The notes below the pieces were generated by a model, which had not been told where the DNA came from, did no database searches, and saw only the letters and a program-made list of their open reading frames with translations. From positions 1 to 64,000 of the forward strand of contig NZ_JAFBEV010000001.1 of assembly GCF_016908935.1 (NCBI RefSeq): a stretch of 64,000 nucleotides of DNA, written 5' to 3'. The DNA is from Sporolactobacillus spathodeae. Lineage in GTDB: Bacteria > Bacillota > Bacilli > Bacillales > Sporolactobacillaceae. The position numbers and the translations under genes were made by a program. This document shows positions 36,154 through 44,530 of this stretch, one piece after another (the stretch's first letter is position 1; each line of letters begins with the position of its first letter).

Positions 36154-37134
36154 ATGAAGGCAATTAACTGGAATTCAAACGATAATCAAATTGCTAAGGT
36201 TTATTGGAAACAAAATATCAACCAATTCTGGACAGAAGAAGCGTTCAAAGTCTCACGTGATCTGTCAGATTGGGACGCAATGAGCGAAGAGGAGCAGACC
36301 GCATATGTCGAGGTATTGTCGGGATTGACAGGTCTTGACCGCGAACAAGGCGATAACGGTATGCCGCTGATTGCGATCCACCATGATAATATGCATGAAC
36401 AGGCAGTATTCGCTTGGATGGGAATGATGGAACATATCCATGCTAAATCCTATTCGCATATTTTTTCGACGCTCATCTCTTCATCTAAGACGAATTATTA
36501 CTTAAATGATTGGGTGGATCAGCAGCCGGAACTTCAGGAGAAGTACCGGATGATTTCGTATTGGTATAATCAGCTCTACGATAAAAAGGAAAATGTCACA
36601 CCATTTAAACGGTATATGGCAATGGTCGCCTCGGTTTTTCTTGAAAGCTTCTCGTTTTACAGCGGCTTCTTTTACCCGGTTTTCTTGTCAGGTCAGGGGC
36701 GGATGATTGCGAGCGGTGAAATTATCCGCAAAATCATTCAGGATGAATCCATTCACGGTAGTTTCACCGGAATGGTTGCCCAGCGTCTCTTCCGTGAGGA
36801 ACTGACCGATGAGCAGCAACAGACAGCGGATCGGGAAATGTATACTTTGCTCGATCAACTGGTTGCGATCGAGGAAACCTACACAACCAAAATATACACA
36901 AAAATTCATCTTGTTAAAGAGGTCATGGATTATGTGTATTACAACGCCAATCGCGCCTTACAGAATCTTGGACGTGACGATAAATATGCGCACGATCCGG
37001 TGAGCCAGACTGTGTTGAATGGAATCGACACGGGTACAATCAATCACGACTTCTTCTCAACAAAAGGAGATTATGTTGTGCCGCTGAATATTGAACCCCT
37101 CACGGATGATGATTTTAACTTCGATGATGTATAA
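36154..37134 (+). CDS. nrdF: class Ib ribonucleoside-diphosphate reductase, beta subunit
   Basis: 326 residues, ferritin-like di-metal protein. Metal ligands appear in SGLTGLDREQGD, in the ExxH motif EHIHAKSYSHIF (about 91-102), and in the second half, IIQDESIHGSF. The radical tyrosine is near the first ligands on helix B, with SFYSGFFYPVF lining the pocket. It provides the tyrosyl radical to NrdE. No ribosome site as strong as those of nrdI or nrdE is seen. Confidence 0.95.
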   Translation: MKAINWNSNDNQIAKVYWKQNINQFWTEEAFKVSRDLSDWDAMSEEEQTAYVEVLSGLTGLDREQGDNGMPLIAIHHDNMHEQAVFAWMGMMEHIHAKSYSHIFSTLISSSKTNYYLNDWVDQQPELQEKYRMISYWYNQLYDKKENVTPFKRYMAMVASVFLESFSFYSGFFYPVFLSGQGRMIASGEIIRKIIQDESIHGSFTGMVAQRLFREELTDEQQQTADREMYTLLDQLVAIEETYTTKIYTKIHLVKEVMDYVYYNANRALQNLGRDDKYAHDPVSQTVLNGIDTGTINHDFFSTKGDYVVPLNIEPLTDDDFNFDDV

Positions 37135-37151
37135 AAAAATAATCAGAAAAG

Positions 37152-37190
37152 GATGTCTCAATGGCCATTTTGCCTACGAGGCATCTTTTT
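37152..37190 (+). terminator. nrdIEF terminator
   Basis: GATG-CTC and GAG-CATC stem with an inner ATGGC/GCC pairing, then TTTTTT. Repeat R8 starts at the T tract. Confidence 0.8.
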
Positions 37191-37372
37191 TCAAGAGATA
37201 AGAAAGATTTTCGCACAAAAATGCAGCGAGCTGCGCTGGTGCCTTGCAGGAACAGCGTGTCACGGGCCTCACAGATTATTGTCTGTTCGAAGATGCTCGC
37301 GGTGCGTCCGCGGCAAGCGAGTGTCCAGAGTGCATTAATGACGAAAAGGACAGGCTAGACCATCTTTTCTGA
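37188..37372 (+). repeat. dispersed repeat R8, diverged full length
   Basis: Left module TCAAGAGATAAGAAAG, then the core with several changes (TTGCAGG in place of CTGCGGG; CTCACAG in place of CCCGCAG). The proximal stem is lost, while the variable helix GCGTGTCACGGG / CTCGCGGTGCGT keeps 11 of 12 pairs counting G-U. Confidence 0.75.
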
Positions 37373-37511
37373 AAAATTTCATTTTAACAAAAAAACAAAT
37401 GAATTCGACAGAATATCTGTTATACTCAAAAATAGAGAGCGAATAATCACGCTTATTCGCATATTGCTTCGGAAAAGCTTCAATGATTCTGAAAATCCGG
37501 GAGGTGACTTT

Positions 37512-38147
37512 GTGATACCCGTCTTTCTACGCAAGTCATTAATGACATTGGCAGCTATCCTAACATTAGGCGTTGCCTTGCCATTTATGCCGTCACATAC
37601 GGTCGAAAGGCCGAGCGACAAGGGAAATTTTCAAAGTGAAAAAGAACAAGCCCCCGGTCTGAAAAAAGAGCGAACCAACGAGGCGCAATCGCCAGCTTGG
37701 TCAGAGGTCGATCAGTCGGATCTGGCAAACCAACGACAGCTGATTCTTTTGTTTTCAATCTATGTATCTCGTGAACTGCGCGAACAGGGATTGCAAAAAT
37801 TTGGTGCGCGGATTCGCACAAAAATCGGCGATCAATATGTCAATGAAATTGTCCCTGCTTTTTTACCCGCCATTAAACAAATAAGTAGCGGACACGATGC
37901 GACATGGGTTGGTCAGTTAGCGGTGACGCATGAACCGGCATCCGGCATGGGCGAACGTATTCTTCATGTTTATCAGAGAGAAAGCGGTCAGGAATTGCTC
38001 AAGCTACATGTACGACGCGATCATCCACCTCAGGATGGTTTCTGGTTTGATTTTCACTATCATACAATTGCGGATCATTTTCAAAAGCATCATCCCTTGA
38101 AAAGGATTTATTGGGGAAAAGATACACCACCGAAGTGGACCGCATGA
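37512..38147 (+). CDS. YpjP-like secreted or membrane-anchored protein
   Basis: 211 residues from GTG 37512, with GGAGGTGA 4-5 bases upstream. A hydrophobic N-terminal segment (about 8-28) is a signal peptide or anchor. The C-terminal domain has the conserved-looking blocks REQGLQKFGARI, ILHVYQRESGQELLKLHVRRDHPPQDGFWFDFHYHT and HHPLKRIYWGKDTPPKW, which I recall as the YpjP family of Bacillus. Function is unknown; the His-rich FHYHT and RRDHPP invite a metal or wall-binding guess that cannot be tested here. It stands alone, convergent with the SGNH hydrolase. Confidence 0.75.
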   Translation: MIPVFLRKSLMTLAAILTLGVALPFMPSHTVERPSDKGNFQSEKEQAPGLKKERTNEAQSPAWSEVDQSDLANQRQLILLFSIYVSRELREQGLQKFGARIRTKIGDQYVNEIVPAFLPAIKQISSGHDATWVGQLAVTHEPASGMGERILHVYQRESGQELLKLHVRRDHPPQDGFWFDFHYHTIADHFQKHHPLKRIYWGKDTPPKWTA

Positions 38148-38196
38148 AACAAGCCCTGACCATGCGTCAAGGCTTGTAGCGGATTGATAGGGTATG

Positions 38197-38859
38197 TCAA
38201 CTGACTGGCTCAAAACCAAGGTGAACCGCAGTATCGGCCATAATCCGATAGCCGAGCGGATTCGGATGGGTATGATCAAGCGTGAGCAGCATGGGCTCGT
38301 TGCCGAGAAAGGCATGGTAGACATCAGCAATTTTGACATCGGGTGCTCGCTCCAGCGAAGCGAGCTGTTTATTATATTGTTCCAACCAAAAATACGTCTC
38401 ACGGATTTGTGGCATCGGATTGTATAAATTGAGTACGCGTACGCAAAATTTTTGAGGATTACTCGCATGAATCTCAAAAATAGTCCACAAAATTTCTTCA
38501 ATCGTTGCGACACAGCTCTGAATCGACTCGGAAAGTTCGGCTTGATTGCCTGTTTTCAGCCATTTTCTGCTTGCGTGGAGCATGTCGTTGCCGCCTGCGG
38601 TCAATGTGATGAATGAGGCATTTGCCACAGCATGGGTAGTTTCTGGATGTAATAATTGTTCCAAAATCTGTTCCGATGTTGCTCCATTTTTAGCAAAACT
38701 GAGTCGCTCTACAGGTTGGCGAAAATAATACTCGATACTGTGCTGATAAAGTTTGACAAAATTCGGCTGAAAGAATGTGGCACCAATACCGACTGTCAGC
38801 GAATCCCCTAACGCGACATATAAAGGCCTATCGCCCATCAATGACATCATCTCCGGCAT
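38197..38859 (-). CDS. SGNH/GDSL-family lipase or esterase
   Basis: 220 residues. Block I GDSLTVG carries the nucleophile serine near residue 19, block III TAGGNDML the oxyanion asparagine near 90, and block V DHTHPNPLGY the catalytic Asp and His near 200. All four SGNH signatures are visible. No clear signal peptide, so it is probably cytoplasmic. The substrate is unknown (esterase, thioesterase or acetyl-hydrolase are all possible). ATG 38859 follows AGGGAG. It is monocistronic. Confidence 0.85.
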   Translation of the reverse strand: MPEMMSLMGDRPLYVALGDSLTVGIGATFFQPNFVKLYQHSIEYYFRQPVERLSFAKNGATSEQILEQLLHPETTHAVANASFITLTAGGNDMLHASRKWLKTGNQAELSESIQSCVATIEEILWTIFEIHASNPQKFCVRVLNLYNPMPQIRETYFWLEQYNKQLASLERAPDVKIADVYHAFLGNEPMLLTLDHTHPNPLGYRIMADTAVHLGFEPVS

Positions 38860-39029
38860 ATTTTCTCCCTGTTACAGTCTATTCGAGATGGGCAAAAGTG
38901 TCCGTCACCGGAGAGAGATCATGAGACCTATTTAGGTGTAAATGAATAGTGGGTGGGTATCTGAAACGTCAGAATATGCGCGTGTTTTTTGAAGAATGAC
39001 AGTTTTGTGGTTTCAAAAAAGGATAGTAA

Positions 39030-39066
39030 AAAACGGCATCTCGCCTCAAAAAGGCAGATGCCGTTC
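39030..39066 (-). terminator. terminator of the CAP-domain gene
   Basis: AACGGCATCT and AGATGCCGTT stem with inner GCC/GGC. On the minus strand it is followed by a TTTTTT run. Confidence 0.88.
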
Positions 39067-39081
39067 AATGATCACAATGAT

Positions 39082-39906
39082 TTATTTTCCGATGAATTCC
39101 TGGGTCCAGTAGGAGCCATAAGAACCACCGCTAACGTAGCCAACTCCGATTGTTGTGAAATTCGGATTAAGGATATTGGCACGGTGTCCGGGACTGTTCA
39201 TCCAGCCATTGACGACGTCTTCAGGTGTTTTTTGTCCAGCTGCAATATTTTCACCAGCATATGAATAGCTGATTCCGTATTTTTTCATCATGTCAAACGG
39301 TGATCCGAATGTCGGCGATTGATGATCAAAATAGTTCTTATCACGCATATCTGCTGACTTGTCACGAGCCATTCGAGAAAGTGTTGCATTATCTGCTTTC
39401 AATGGTTTCAATCCCGCTTTGACACGCTGTTGATTGGTTAGCGTGACGACCTGGTTTTCAAAAGCGTTCATTTGACTGTTGGATGCAGGCGGGTTAGCCG
39501 GCTTAGCTGCCGATGATGATGAACCGGATGGTTTGGCCGCCGGCTTTGCTGGCGACGAAGCTGCCGGTTGGACAGCTTTCGGAGCGGCACTTGCTGCCTG
39601 AGCATTGTTCTTCTGTTTTGCCGCTGTTGGACAGTTCACCTTGGTATTGTCTGCTGTTGCTTTCTTCGCTGTGGCGGCAGGTGAATTGCTTGCCAACAGC
39701 TGATTGAAATCAATCGAGATGCCGAGACTCTTAAGAATTTCGCTCAATTTGGAGCTTTGCTCATCCTTTAGCTTCATCGGATTGAGCCAATCGGCAATCG
39801 TGATTTGTGAAGGCCGGGACTGGGATGCTGCATCTGCTTGGTGGCCGAAGGCAAATGGAATTGCCAGGGATCCGGCCAAGGTTAGTGCAAGAATTTTTTT
39901 GTACAT
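39082..39906 (-). CDS. secreted CAP (SCP/PR1-like, YkwD-type) protein
   Basis: 274 residues. A signal peptide covers about 1-27 (KK, hydrophobic core, then HQADA). A low-complexity Ala/Pro/Lys/Ser linker at about 90-145 follows, then a C-terminal CAP domain at about 150-274 (LTNQQRVKAGLKPLKADNATLSRMAR, YAGENIAAGQ, WMNSPGHRANILNPNFTTIGVGYV). Such proteins occur at the surface of Bacillales cells and in spores; their activity is unknown. The linker resembles wall-spanning regions. A hairpin lies directly upstream of its ribosome site. Confidence 0.88.
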   Translation of the reverse strand: MYKKILALTLAGSLAIPFAFGHQADAASQSRPSQITIADWLNPMKLKDEQSSKLSEILKSLGISIDFNQLLASNSPAATAKKATADNTKVNCPTAAKQKNNAQAASAAPKAVQPAASSPAKPAAKPSGSSSSAAKPANPPASNSQMNAFENQVVTLTNQQRVKAGLKPLKADNATLSRMARDKSADMRDKNYFDHQSPTFGSPFDMMKKYGISYSYAGENIAAGQKTPEDVVNGWMNSPGHRANILNPNFTTIGVGYVSGGSYGSYWTQEFIGK

Positions 39907-39927
39907 GGTGTAACTCCCTCCTTGTGG

Positions 39928-39948
39928 TCATAATCTTCGAGATTATGA
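39928..39948 (-). promoter_or_regulatory. inverted repeat next to the ribosome site of the CAP gene
   Basis: TCATAATC and GATTATGA around a five-base loop, ending 6 bases before GGAGGGAG. It is an 8-base perfect dyad. It could be an operator or an mRNA 5' stabilising hairpin. Confidence 0.45.
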
Positions 39949-40051
39949 GATTGCTGGAGGGGTGGGACGGGCAATTACATGATGTTACCAGATTAATGGG
40001 AAAAAAATCCGACGAAGCTGAAAGAATAGTAACAAGGTTATAAAGAAAACA

Positions 40052-40101
40052 CAAAAAAGCATCGGCACACAAAAATCGCTAACGATTCTTTGCGCCGATG
40101 C
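40052..40101 (-). terminator. terminator of the coat-protein pair
   Basis: GCATCGGC and GCCGATGC stem with an inner AATCG/CGATT stem; T tract on the minus strand. Confidence 0.85.
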
Positions 40102-40139
40102 TTCTCTTTTAAACGGTTCTTATCAATTGTCTGAATGGT

Positions 40140-40475
40140 TTATTGAGGGAACTGCTGCTCAGCGTACTGCTTGAATTGTTGCTGGGTTTGAACAATTTTC
40201 TGTGGCTCCTGAGATTCGAGCTTATACCAACCTTTATTAAACATCACATTATAGAGATCACGCTGCAGGTCGGCTTCTTGGTCGAAAATGGCCTTAATGT
40301 CTTGATAGAGTGCTTGATGACTTGCTTCCTGAAGCGCATGGACATAGGAAACACACATGTATTTTTCGGTTAAAAGCATGTCATTCAGGTAATCTCGGTC
40401 GTTTAGCTGGGGTGTTTTCTGAATCTGTGTTTCCGTGTTTTGTATCGGCGTGACTTGAACCGGTTGCTGCATCAT
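40140..40475 (-). CDS. CotF-like spore coat protein
   Basis: 111 residues, Gln-rich at both ends. The middle (LNDRDYLNDMLLTEKYMCVSYVHALQEASHQALYQDIKAIFDQEADLQRDLYNVMFNKGWY, about 25-84) is the helical ferritin-like CotF/coat family segment. Two tandem ATGs follow AGGAGGTG. Its start overlaps the upstream coat gene's stop by 4 bases. Expression is expected in the mother cell during sporulation, but no sigma-E or sigma-K promoter could be assigned. Confidence 0.82.
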   Translation of the reverse strand: MMQQPVQVTPIQNTETQIQKTPQLNDRDYLNDMLLTEKYMCVSYVHALQEASHQALYQDIKAIFDQEADLQRDLYNVMFNKGWYKLESQEPQKIVQTQQQFKQYAEQQFPQ

Positions 40476-40744
40476 GACACCACACCTCCTGATTGATTAA
40501 CGGTTTGCGCATGCTTGCCCAGATGGTCAAGAATGCTCTGATAGTGGCGAATATGCAATTGGCAGACCCGATTCATTGCCTGGATGACATCGCGGTCTTG
40601 GCAGACGGATGCGAAATGATGCGCTTTTTTAATCGCATCAAGATTCCAGGAAAGCATGTCCTGGATATAAAGCAAGTCTTTGTTCGTAAGAATATCCGGC
40701 GGTTGCGGAGAAACGATTGGCATTTGTCCACCTTGTTGCTGCAT
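40472..40744 (-). CDS. second small CotF-like spore coat protein
   Basis: 90 residues from ATG 40744, with AGGAG upstream; the longer frame to 40933 runs through repeat R9 and is not coding. The segment LTNKDLLYIQDMLSWNLDAIKKAHHFASVCQDRDVIQAMNRVCQLHIRHYQSIL is a two-helix CotF-type region, related in style to its partner. The pair is translationally coupled and probably arose from an ancient duplication. Repeat R9 starts only 28 bases upstream, so the promoter lies inside or beyond it. Confidence 0.78.
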   Translation of the reverse strand: MQQQGGQMPIVSPQPPDILTNKDLLYIQDMLSWNLDAIKKAHHFASVCQDRDVIQAMNRVCQLHIRHYQSILDHLGKHAQTVNQSGGVVS

Positions 40745-40771
40745 CTTGCTCACACTCCTGTTTTTAAGTTT

Positions 40772-40953
40772 AGCTCTGTTTAAATTCAATGTTGTTTTTC
40801 TGACCAAAGGGCAATGTGTGAGACGCCAGCGGGAACAGCATGCTTGCGAGACCCCGCAGACCTTTGCCTGCCCGAGGAGGCTCGCGGTACGCCCGCGGCA
40901 AGCGAACACATGGCAATAAACGCATAAAAACAACAGCAGACTTTAACAAAGCC
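40772..40953 (+). repeat. dispersed repeat R9, full core with terminal inverted repeats
   Basis: The most complete inverted-repeat copy: the left arm AGCTCTGTTTAAATTCAATG and the complement of the right arm (GGCTTTGTTAAAGTCTGCTG) match imperfectly over about 45 bases. Core: GCGGG 40829-40833, CCCGC 40853-40857 or 40892-40896, variable helix GCGAG 40846-40850 with CTCGC 40881-40885. It fills the divergent region between the coat pair and the ArsC-like gene. Confidence 0.88.
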
Positions 40954-41106
40954 TTAAGTTTAAGATGGTGGTCTTTCGTATTATGTCCGTGCCTGTTAAA
41001 ATTATTTGGTGTAATCGGTTTTCACGGCTCGACTTTTCACTTGCTTGAATGGTATTCGTTCGCTATCCTGAATTGTAGAAATGAATAAATGGGGGCATAA
41101 CAATTC

Positions 41107-41478
41107 ATGTTGAAAATATATTGTTATCCGACTTGCGGGACATGCAAAAAAGCAAAAAAATGGCTTGATGCCAAGAAAATCGCCTACGACGAGATTCAAA
41201 TCGCTGATAATCCGCCAACGAAAGAAGAACTGCGGCAATTTCAGCGAGCAAGCGGCTTGCCTTTGAAAAAATTTTTTAATACAAGCGGCAAACATTACCG
41301 TGATAAAGACATTAAGAACAAATTAAAAGTTGAACCGGAGGAGAAGTGGCTCGATTGGCTGGCGGAAGACGGCATGTTGCTAAAACGTCCGCTTGCAGTA
41401 GCGGATGGGCTTGTGACTGTTGGATTTGACGAAGCCATTTTTGAAAAATCTTGGGGAAGAAAGACATCTAAAAATTAA
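41107..41478 (+). CDS. ArsC/Spx-like thioredoxin-fold reductase (YusI type)
   Basis: 123 residues, with CPTCGTCKKAK-type active site C-x-x-C near residues 9-12 and the C-terminal ArsC-family block (LLKRPLAVADGLVTVGFDEAIFEKSW). It belongs to the arsenate-reductase-like/Spx superfamily; the Arg residues of classical ArsC are not evident, so arsenate is not assumed. It precedes gcvH, as yusI precedes yusH (gcvH) in B. subtilis. Its redox substrate is unknown. Confidence 0.85.
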   Translation: MLKIYCYPTCGTCKKAKKWLDAKKIAYDEIQIADNPPTKEELRQFQRASGLPLKKFFNTSGKHYRDKDIKNKLKVEPEEKWLDWLAEDGMLLKRPLAVADGLVTVGFDEAIFEKSWGRKTSKN

Positions 41479-41569
41479 TACGCAGAGAATAATTTAAGCT
41501 ATAATAATAATGCTGGGAATTAGCAACAACGGCGGCACGATGCCGATCATTTGAATGGAGGCAATGAAG

Positions 41570-41956
41570 TTGGGCGTACCGGAAGAACTATTTTATTCAA
41601 AAGATCATGAATGGGTCAAAAAAACAGAGGAAGGCAAAGTTCAAATAGGCATTACAGCGTTTGCACAGAAGGAACTCGGTGATATTGTTTTTGTTGAACT
41701 TCCTGAAATCGGTGAAACGCTCGAAGCTGGCGATTCCTTCGGCAGTGTGGAATCGGTGAAAACCGTATCGGAACTTTATGCTCCAGTTGCCGGAACAGTC
41801 AGTGCAACGAATACGGATTTGGAAGATTCACCAGAATTAGTTAATGAATCGCCGTACGATCAAGCTTGGATGATTGAATTGGAGGCTGATCAGTTTGATT
41901 TCAGCGATTTGCTGACGGCTGAAGCCTATAATCAGATGATTGGCGAAAACGCCTAA
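41570..41956 (+). CDS. gcvH: glycine cleavage system H protein
   Basis: 128 residues from TTG 41570. This start is chosen because GGAGG lies 8 bases before it and the protein [15 protein letters not shown] aligns with the family; ATG 41564 is only 2 bases from that site. The lipoyl lysine is K64 in [11 protein letters not shown]. GcvH carries aminomethyl groups in glycine cleavage and, in Bacillus, is the octanoyl relay between LipM and other lipoyl enzymes, linking it to lipM-lipA in this window. TATAAT at 41500-41505 is a likely -10. Confidence 0.95.
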   Translation: MGVPEELFYSKDHEWVKKTEEGKVQIGITAFAQKELGDIVFVELPEIGETLEAGDSFGSVESVKTVSELYAPVAGTVSATNTDLEDSPELVNESPYDQAWMIELEADQFDFSDLLTAEAYNQMIGENA

Positions 41957-41985
41957 CACGGGACAATCCGACTGTGAAAAAACAC

Positions 41986-42031
41986 AAACCGTCTCCCGCG
42001 ATTGCTTTTTGATCGCAGGAAACGGTTTTTC
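41986..42031 (+). terminator. gcvH terminator
   Basis: AAACCGT..CGCGAT and ATCGC..ACGGTTT stem around GCTTTTTG, then a T tract. Repeat R10 starts just after it. Confidence 0.88.
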
Positions 42032-42032
42032 T

Positions 42033-42123
42033 AGTTAGATAAGAAAGATTTTTGCACAAAAATGCAGCGGGCAACCGAAGTGCAATTGTTGAAAAAGGAC
42101 TTGGCTATGCCAAGTTTTTCTGA
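42033..42123 (+). repeat. dispersed repeat R10, core deleted
   Basis: Left module AGATAAGAAAGATTTTTGCACAAAAATGCAGCG fused to the right module CAACCGAAGTGCAATTG, ending in CTTGGCTATGCCAAG and TTTTTCTGA. Confidence 0.82.
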
Positions 42124-42540
42124 TTTTTACCCCATCTTAATGAATCGCATAAAAAAGTTTGTGACTTTCCTCCTGAATTGTATTTCACCCTGCTCATTTT
42201 CCAGAAATTATTAATCGATGATTCGCCACATGCAAACACAGCGTCCGTTCGCGGCTCGCTTCCATTTATGACAAGATGTCATCTTTTTGTTACCGGATTG
42301 TCTCTTTCAATTCGTTGGTCCGGCATGGTATAAATGAGTCAAGCTTAGGTTCAGAAATGCAGGCTTTCCCATAAAAATATCAAGATTATCCATACATTAA
42401 CAAAAATATTTGACATTAAACAAATGTGTGATCCGGACATGTTATGTTAGTTTCAGAAAGCGTTCAGAGATGCCGTAGATGTTCTGCGGCACAGCAAAGC
42501 AAAAAGCCTGTCAGCCGGAACGACCGGTCCAAGACAATTC
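42124..42540. other. long leader/intergenic before sigI
   Basis: AT-rich, no gene. ATGACA/TGTCAT with a T run at about 42269-42288 is a small hairpin. TTGACA at 42411 has no good -10 at 17 bases. TGCCG/CGGCA (about 42472-42492) is another small hairpin. A sigma-I autoregulated promoter is expected here, but I cannot place it. Confidence 0.4.
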
Positions 42541-42570
42541 TCAGCAAAAATGCGAGAGGTGAATCAAAAA

Positions 42571-43332
42571 ATGATCAACGCAAATCAGCTTGCTATGGGC
42601 GGGATCTTTAATCTGCCGCTTGAAACGAATATCTTCAGAGTACAACAGGGTGATGAATCCTTGAGAAATATGATTATTGAATCTTATCAACCTTTTATAA
42701 AAAAAGTGGTTTCGAAAGTATGCAATCGTTTTATCGATCAGACGATGGATGAGTTCAGCATTGGATTGGTCGCGTTCAACGAAGCCATTAACCAGTATCA
42801 GAAAGGCCAGGGCAGCAAGTTTCTGACCTTTGCCGATATGGTGATCCGTCGTCGGATTATTGATTTTATCCGTAAAGAAACGCGTCAGGTTCGGCATATT
42901 TATCTGGATCAAGTGAATACGGATGTGGAAAATAATACGGATGAGAGTTACGTTGAACAGCAGGCAGCAATTGATTATTATGAGGAAAAATGCAGGATTA
43001 ATGAACGGATGGAGCAGATTTCAAGCTACCAGGAATTATTGCTTAATTATGGCATCACATTCGATGTGCTGAGCCATCATTGCCCGAAACACGCGGATGC
43101 GCGTGAAAACGCAAAAATTGCAGCCAAAAGATTGGTTGAACACCCGGAACTCGTCCGGTTTTTAAAGAAAAAGAAACAACTGCCGATAAAAGAATTATTG
43201 CAATTTGTCGCTTGTAGCCGCAAAACGATTGAACGGAATCGAAAGTATATAATAGCGCTCGCCTTGATTTATATCGGCGGCTTCAGCGCATTGATGTCGT
43301 ATATTGAACCGGAGATGGAAACGGCTCTTTAA
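42571..43332 (+). CDS. sigI: RNA polymerase sigma factor SigI
   Basis: 253 residues from ATG 42571, with GAGAGGTGA 9 bases upstream. Sigma-70 region 2 is at about 40-110 (FIKKVVSKVCNRFIDQTMDEFSIGLVAFNEAINQYQKGQGSKFLTFADMVIRRRIIDFIRKE), followed by the SigI-specific C-terminal domain with a helix-turn-helix-like end (LPIKELLQFVACSRKTIERNRKYIIALALIY). In Bacillus SigI responds to heat and wall stress; in clostridia related factors control cellulosome genes. It is followed by its anti-sigma gene. Confidence 0.93.
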   Translation: MINANQLAMGGIFNLPLETNIFRVQQGDESLRNMIIESYQPFIKKVVSKVCNRFIDQTMDEFSIGLVAFNEAINQYQKGQGSKFLTFADMVIRRRIIDFIRKETRQVRHIYLDQVNTDVENNTDESYVEQQAAIDYYEEKCRINERMEQISSYQELLLNYGITFDVLSHHCPKHADARENAKIAAKRLVEHPELVRFLKKKKQLPIKELLQFVACSRKTIERNRKYIIALALIYIGGFSALMSYIEPEMETAL

Positions 43333-43342
43333 CGCGTGAAAG

Positions 43343-44155
43343 GTGGGGAGGAAACTGGAGCATGAGGGAGTCCTTGTATCAAAAAAAGGACGACAAGCAG
43401 TTATTCTGACCCAAGACGGCGGCTTTCGGTCGGTGAAATTAAAACGAAACGTGCATTCACCAGTTGGCGCGCTTATCGTCAAGGCAGATCTTGTGCGGCT
43501 TTCACTCAAGCATCTTTTTGCAACAATTCTTGCCGTTGGTGTGTCGGTTTTTTGTCTCAGTCTCAATCCACAAAGTGGTAGCGAACCAGAACAACGGATT
43601 GCAGCGTATGTCACAATCGGATTGGATGCGCCGATCGAGACTGGTATTGATAGTGAAGCTCGAGTGATTTCTGTACGTAACGGCCGCAACATGAATGCGT
43701 TCGGCATGAAAATCTCGCGTGCCGTTTCGTTTGGCAAGTTCAGTTCTGAATGGGTAAACAAAGCAGAAGCACACGGGTTGAAGCAAAACAAGCTTGATTA
43801 TTTGATGACTATTTCTTTTTCAGGCAATCTGACGAAATTGCAAAAGAAACGGCTCTCGCAACACCTTATCCGCGATTTTGATCATGCGATGCGTCCAAAG
43901 CTTCAGGGCGTACCGTCTCATGCAGAATGGATGTTGACCACGATGGCTTCGAGAAACAAGGCAGAGGCACTTGATTTGCCAGTGGGGCGGTACCTGCTTT
44001 ACCAAAAAGCAATTCAGAAAGGGGCGTCTTTGACGTTAGCCCAAGCCCGTCAACTATCGCCAAAACATTTGATTCATTTGGATGCAGCAAAGCTGCCTTC
44101 CGTGGAAAAGCTGGACAAACTACAGTTAGACATTCAAGCGGCAAGGGCACATTAA
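43343..44155 (+). CDS. rsgI: RsgI-type anti-sigma factor, divergent juxtamembrane domain
   Basis: 270 residues, GTG start 10 bases after sigI. The N-terminal RsgI anti-sigma domain (about 8-50, EGVLVSKKGRQAVILTQDGGFRSVKLKR) faces the cytoplasm. One membrane helix is at about 56-74, then an extracellular domain (AAYVTIGLDAPIETGIDSEARVISV, 88-112). That block matches the RsgI segment which normally reads like TIDINPSVE; here it is TIGLDAPIE, so the Asn-Pro pair of the self-cleavage site is absent. No long disordered tail follows. Anti-SigI function is inferred from domain and position. Confidence 0.85.
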   Translation: MGRKLEHEGVLVSKKGRQAVILTQDGGFRSVKLKRNVHSPVGALIVKADLVRLSLKHLFATILAVGVSVFCLSLNPQSGSEPEQRIAAYVTIGLDAPIETGIDSEARVISVRNGRNMNAFGMKISRAVSFGKFSSEWVNKAEAHGLKQNKLDYLMTISFSGNLTKLQKKRLSQHLIRDFDHAMRPKLQGVPSHAEWMLTTMASRNKAEALDLPVGRYLLYQKAIQKGASLTLAQARQLSPKHLIHLDAAKLPSVEKLDKLQLDIQAARAH

Positions 44156-44289
44156 ATGCAAGAAAAGATTTCTGTAGACGCGGTGCAAAATATCCCTATG
44201 GATCGCAGAAATATCGAAAGAAATACCAACCCATTACTTTCCTAGCAATGCCTTTCCTAATGAATTTTTCATCAAACCATAGAAGCGGT

Positions 44290-44332
44290 CAATCAATCAC
44301 TTTTCCTTTTAGGAGCGTGATTGATTTTTTTT
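44290..44332 (+). terminator. rsgI terminator
   Basis: AATCAATCAC and GTGATTGATT stem with a 16-base loop and eight Ts. Confidence 0.85.
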
Positions 44333-44474
44333 ATCAGATAACCTTCGTTCGCATTTATCATAGTAATCACTTCCTGTAGGCGCCGCGCATCTTCCCACGC
44401 ACTTTATAAGAGAAATGATTAACTTTTATGTGCTTTTCAAGAACGCATTTTTAGCTGGCTATCCAAAAAAAGCT
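44333..44474. other. intergenic, nothing assignable
   Basis: About 140 AT-rich bases between the rsgI terminator and the metN promoter, with no ORF or repeat. Confidence 0.4.
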
Positions 44475-44503
44475 TTGACACTTTTTTTAGGTCATGATAA
44501 CCT
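44475..44503 (+). promoter_or_regulatory. promoter of the SAM riboswitch operon
   Basis: TTGACA at 44475-44480 and TAACCT at 44498-44503, spacing 17. It would start transcription about 20 bases before the S-box. Confidence 0.65.
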
Positions 44504-44530
44504 TTGATCAATTGCATAAGCGAGATTTAC

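Noticed and set aside
40745-40933. N-terminal extension of the second coat protein through the repeat
   Set aside because: The extension translates repeat R9, and the start at 40744 has its own AGGAG site.
41107-41478. True arsenate reductase
   Set aside because: The fold and CxxC are present, but no ars operon is nearby and the arsenate-binding arginines are not evident.
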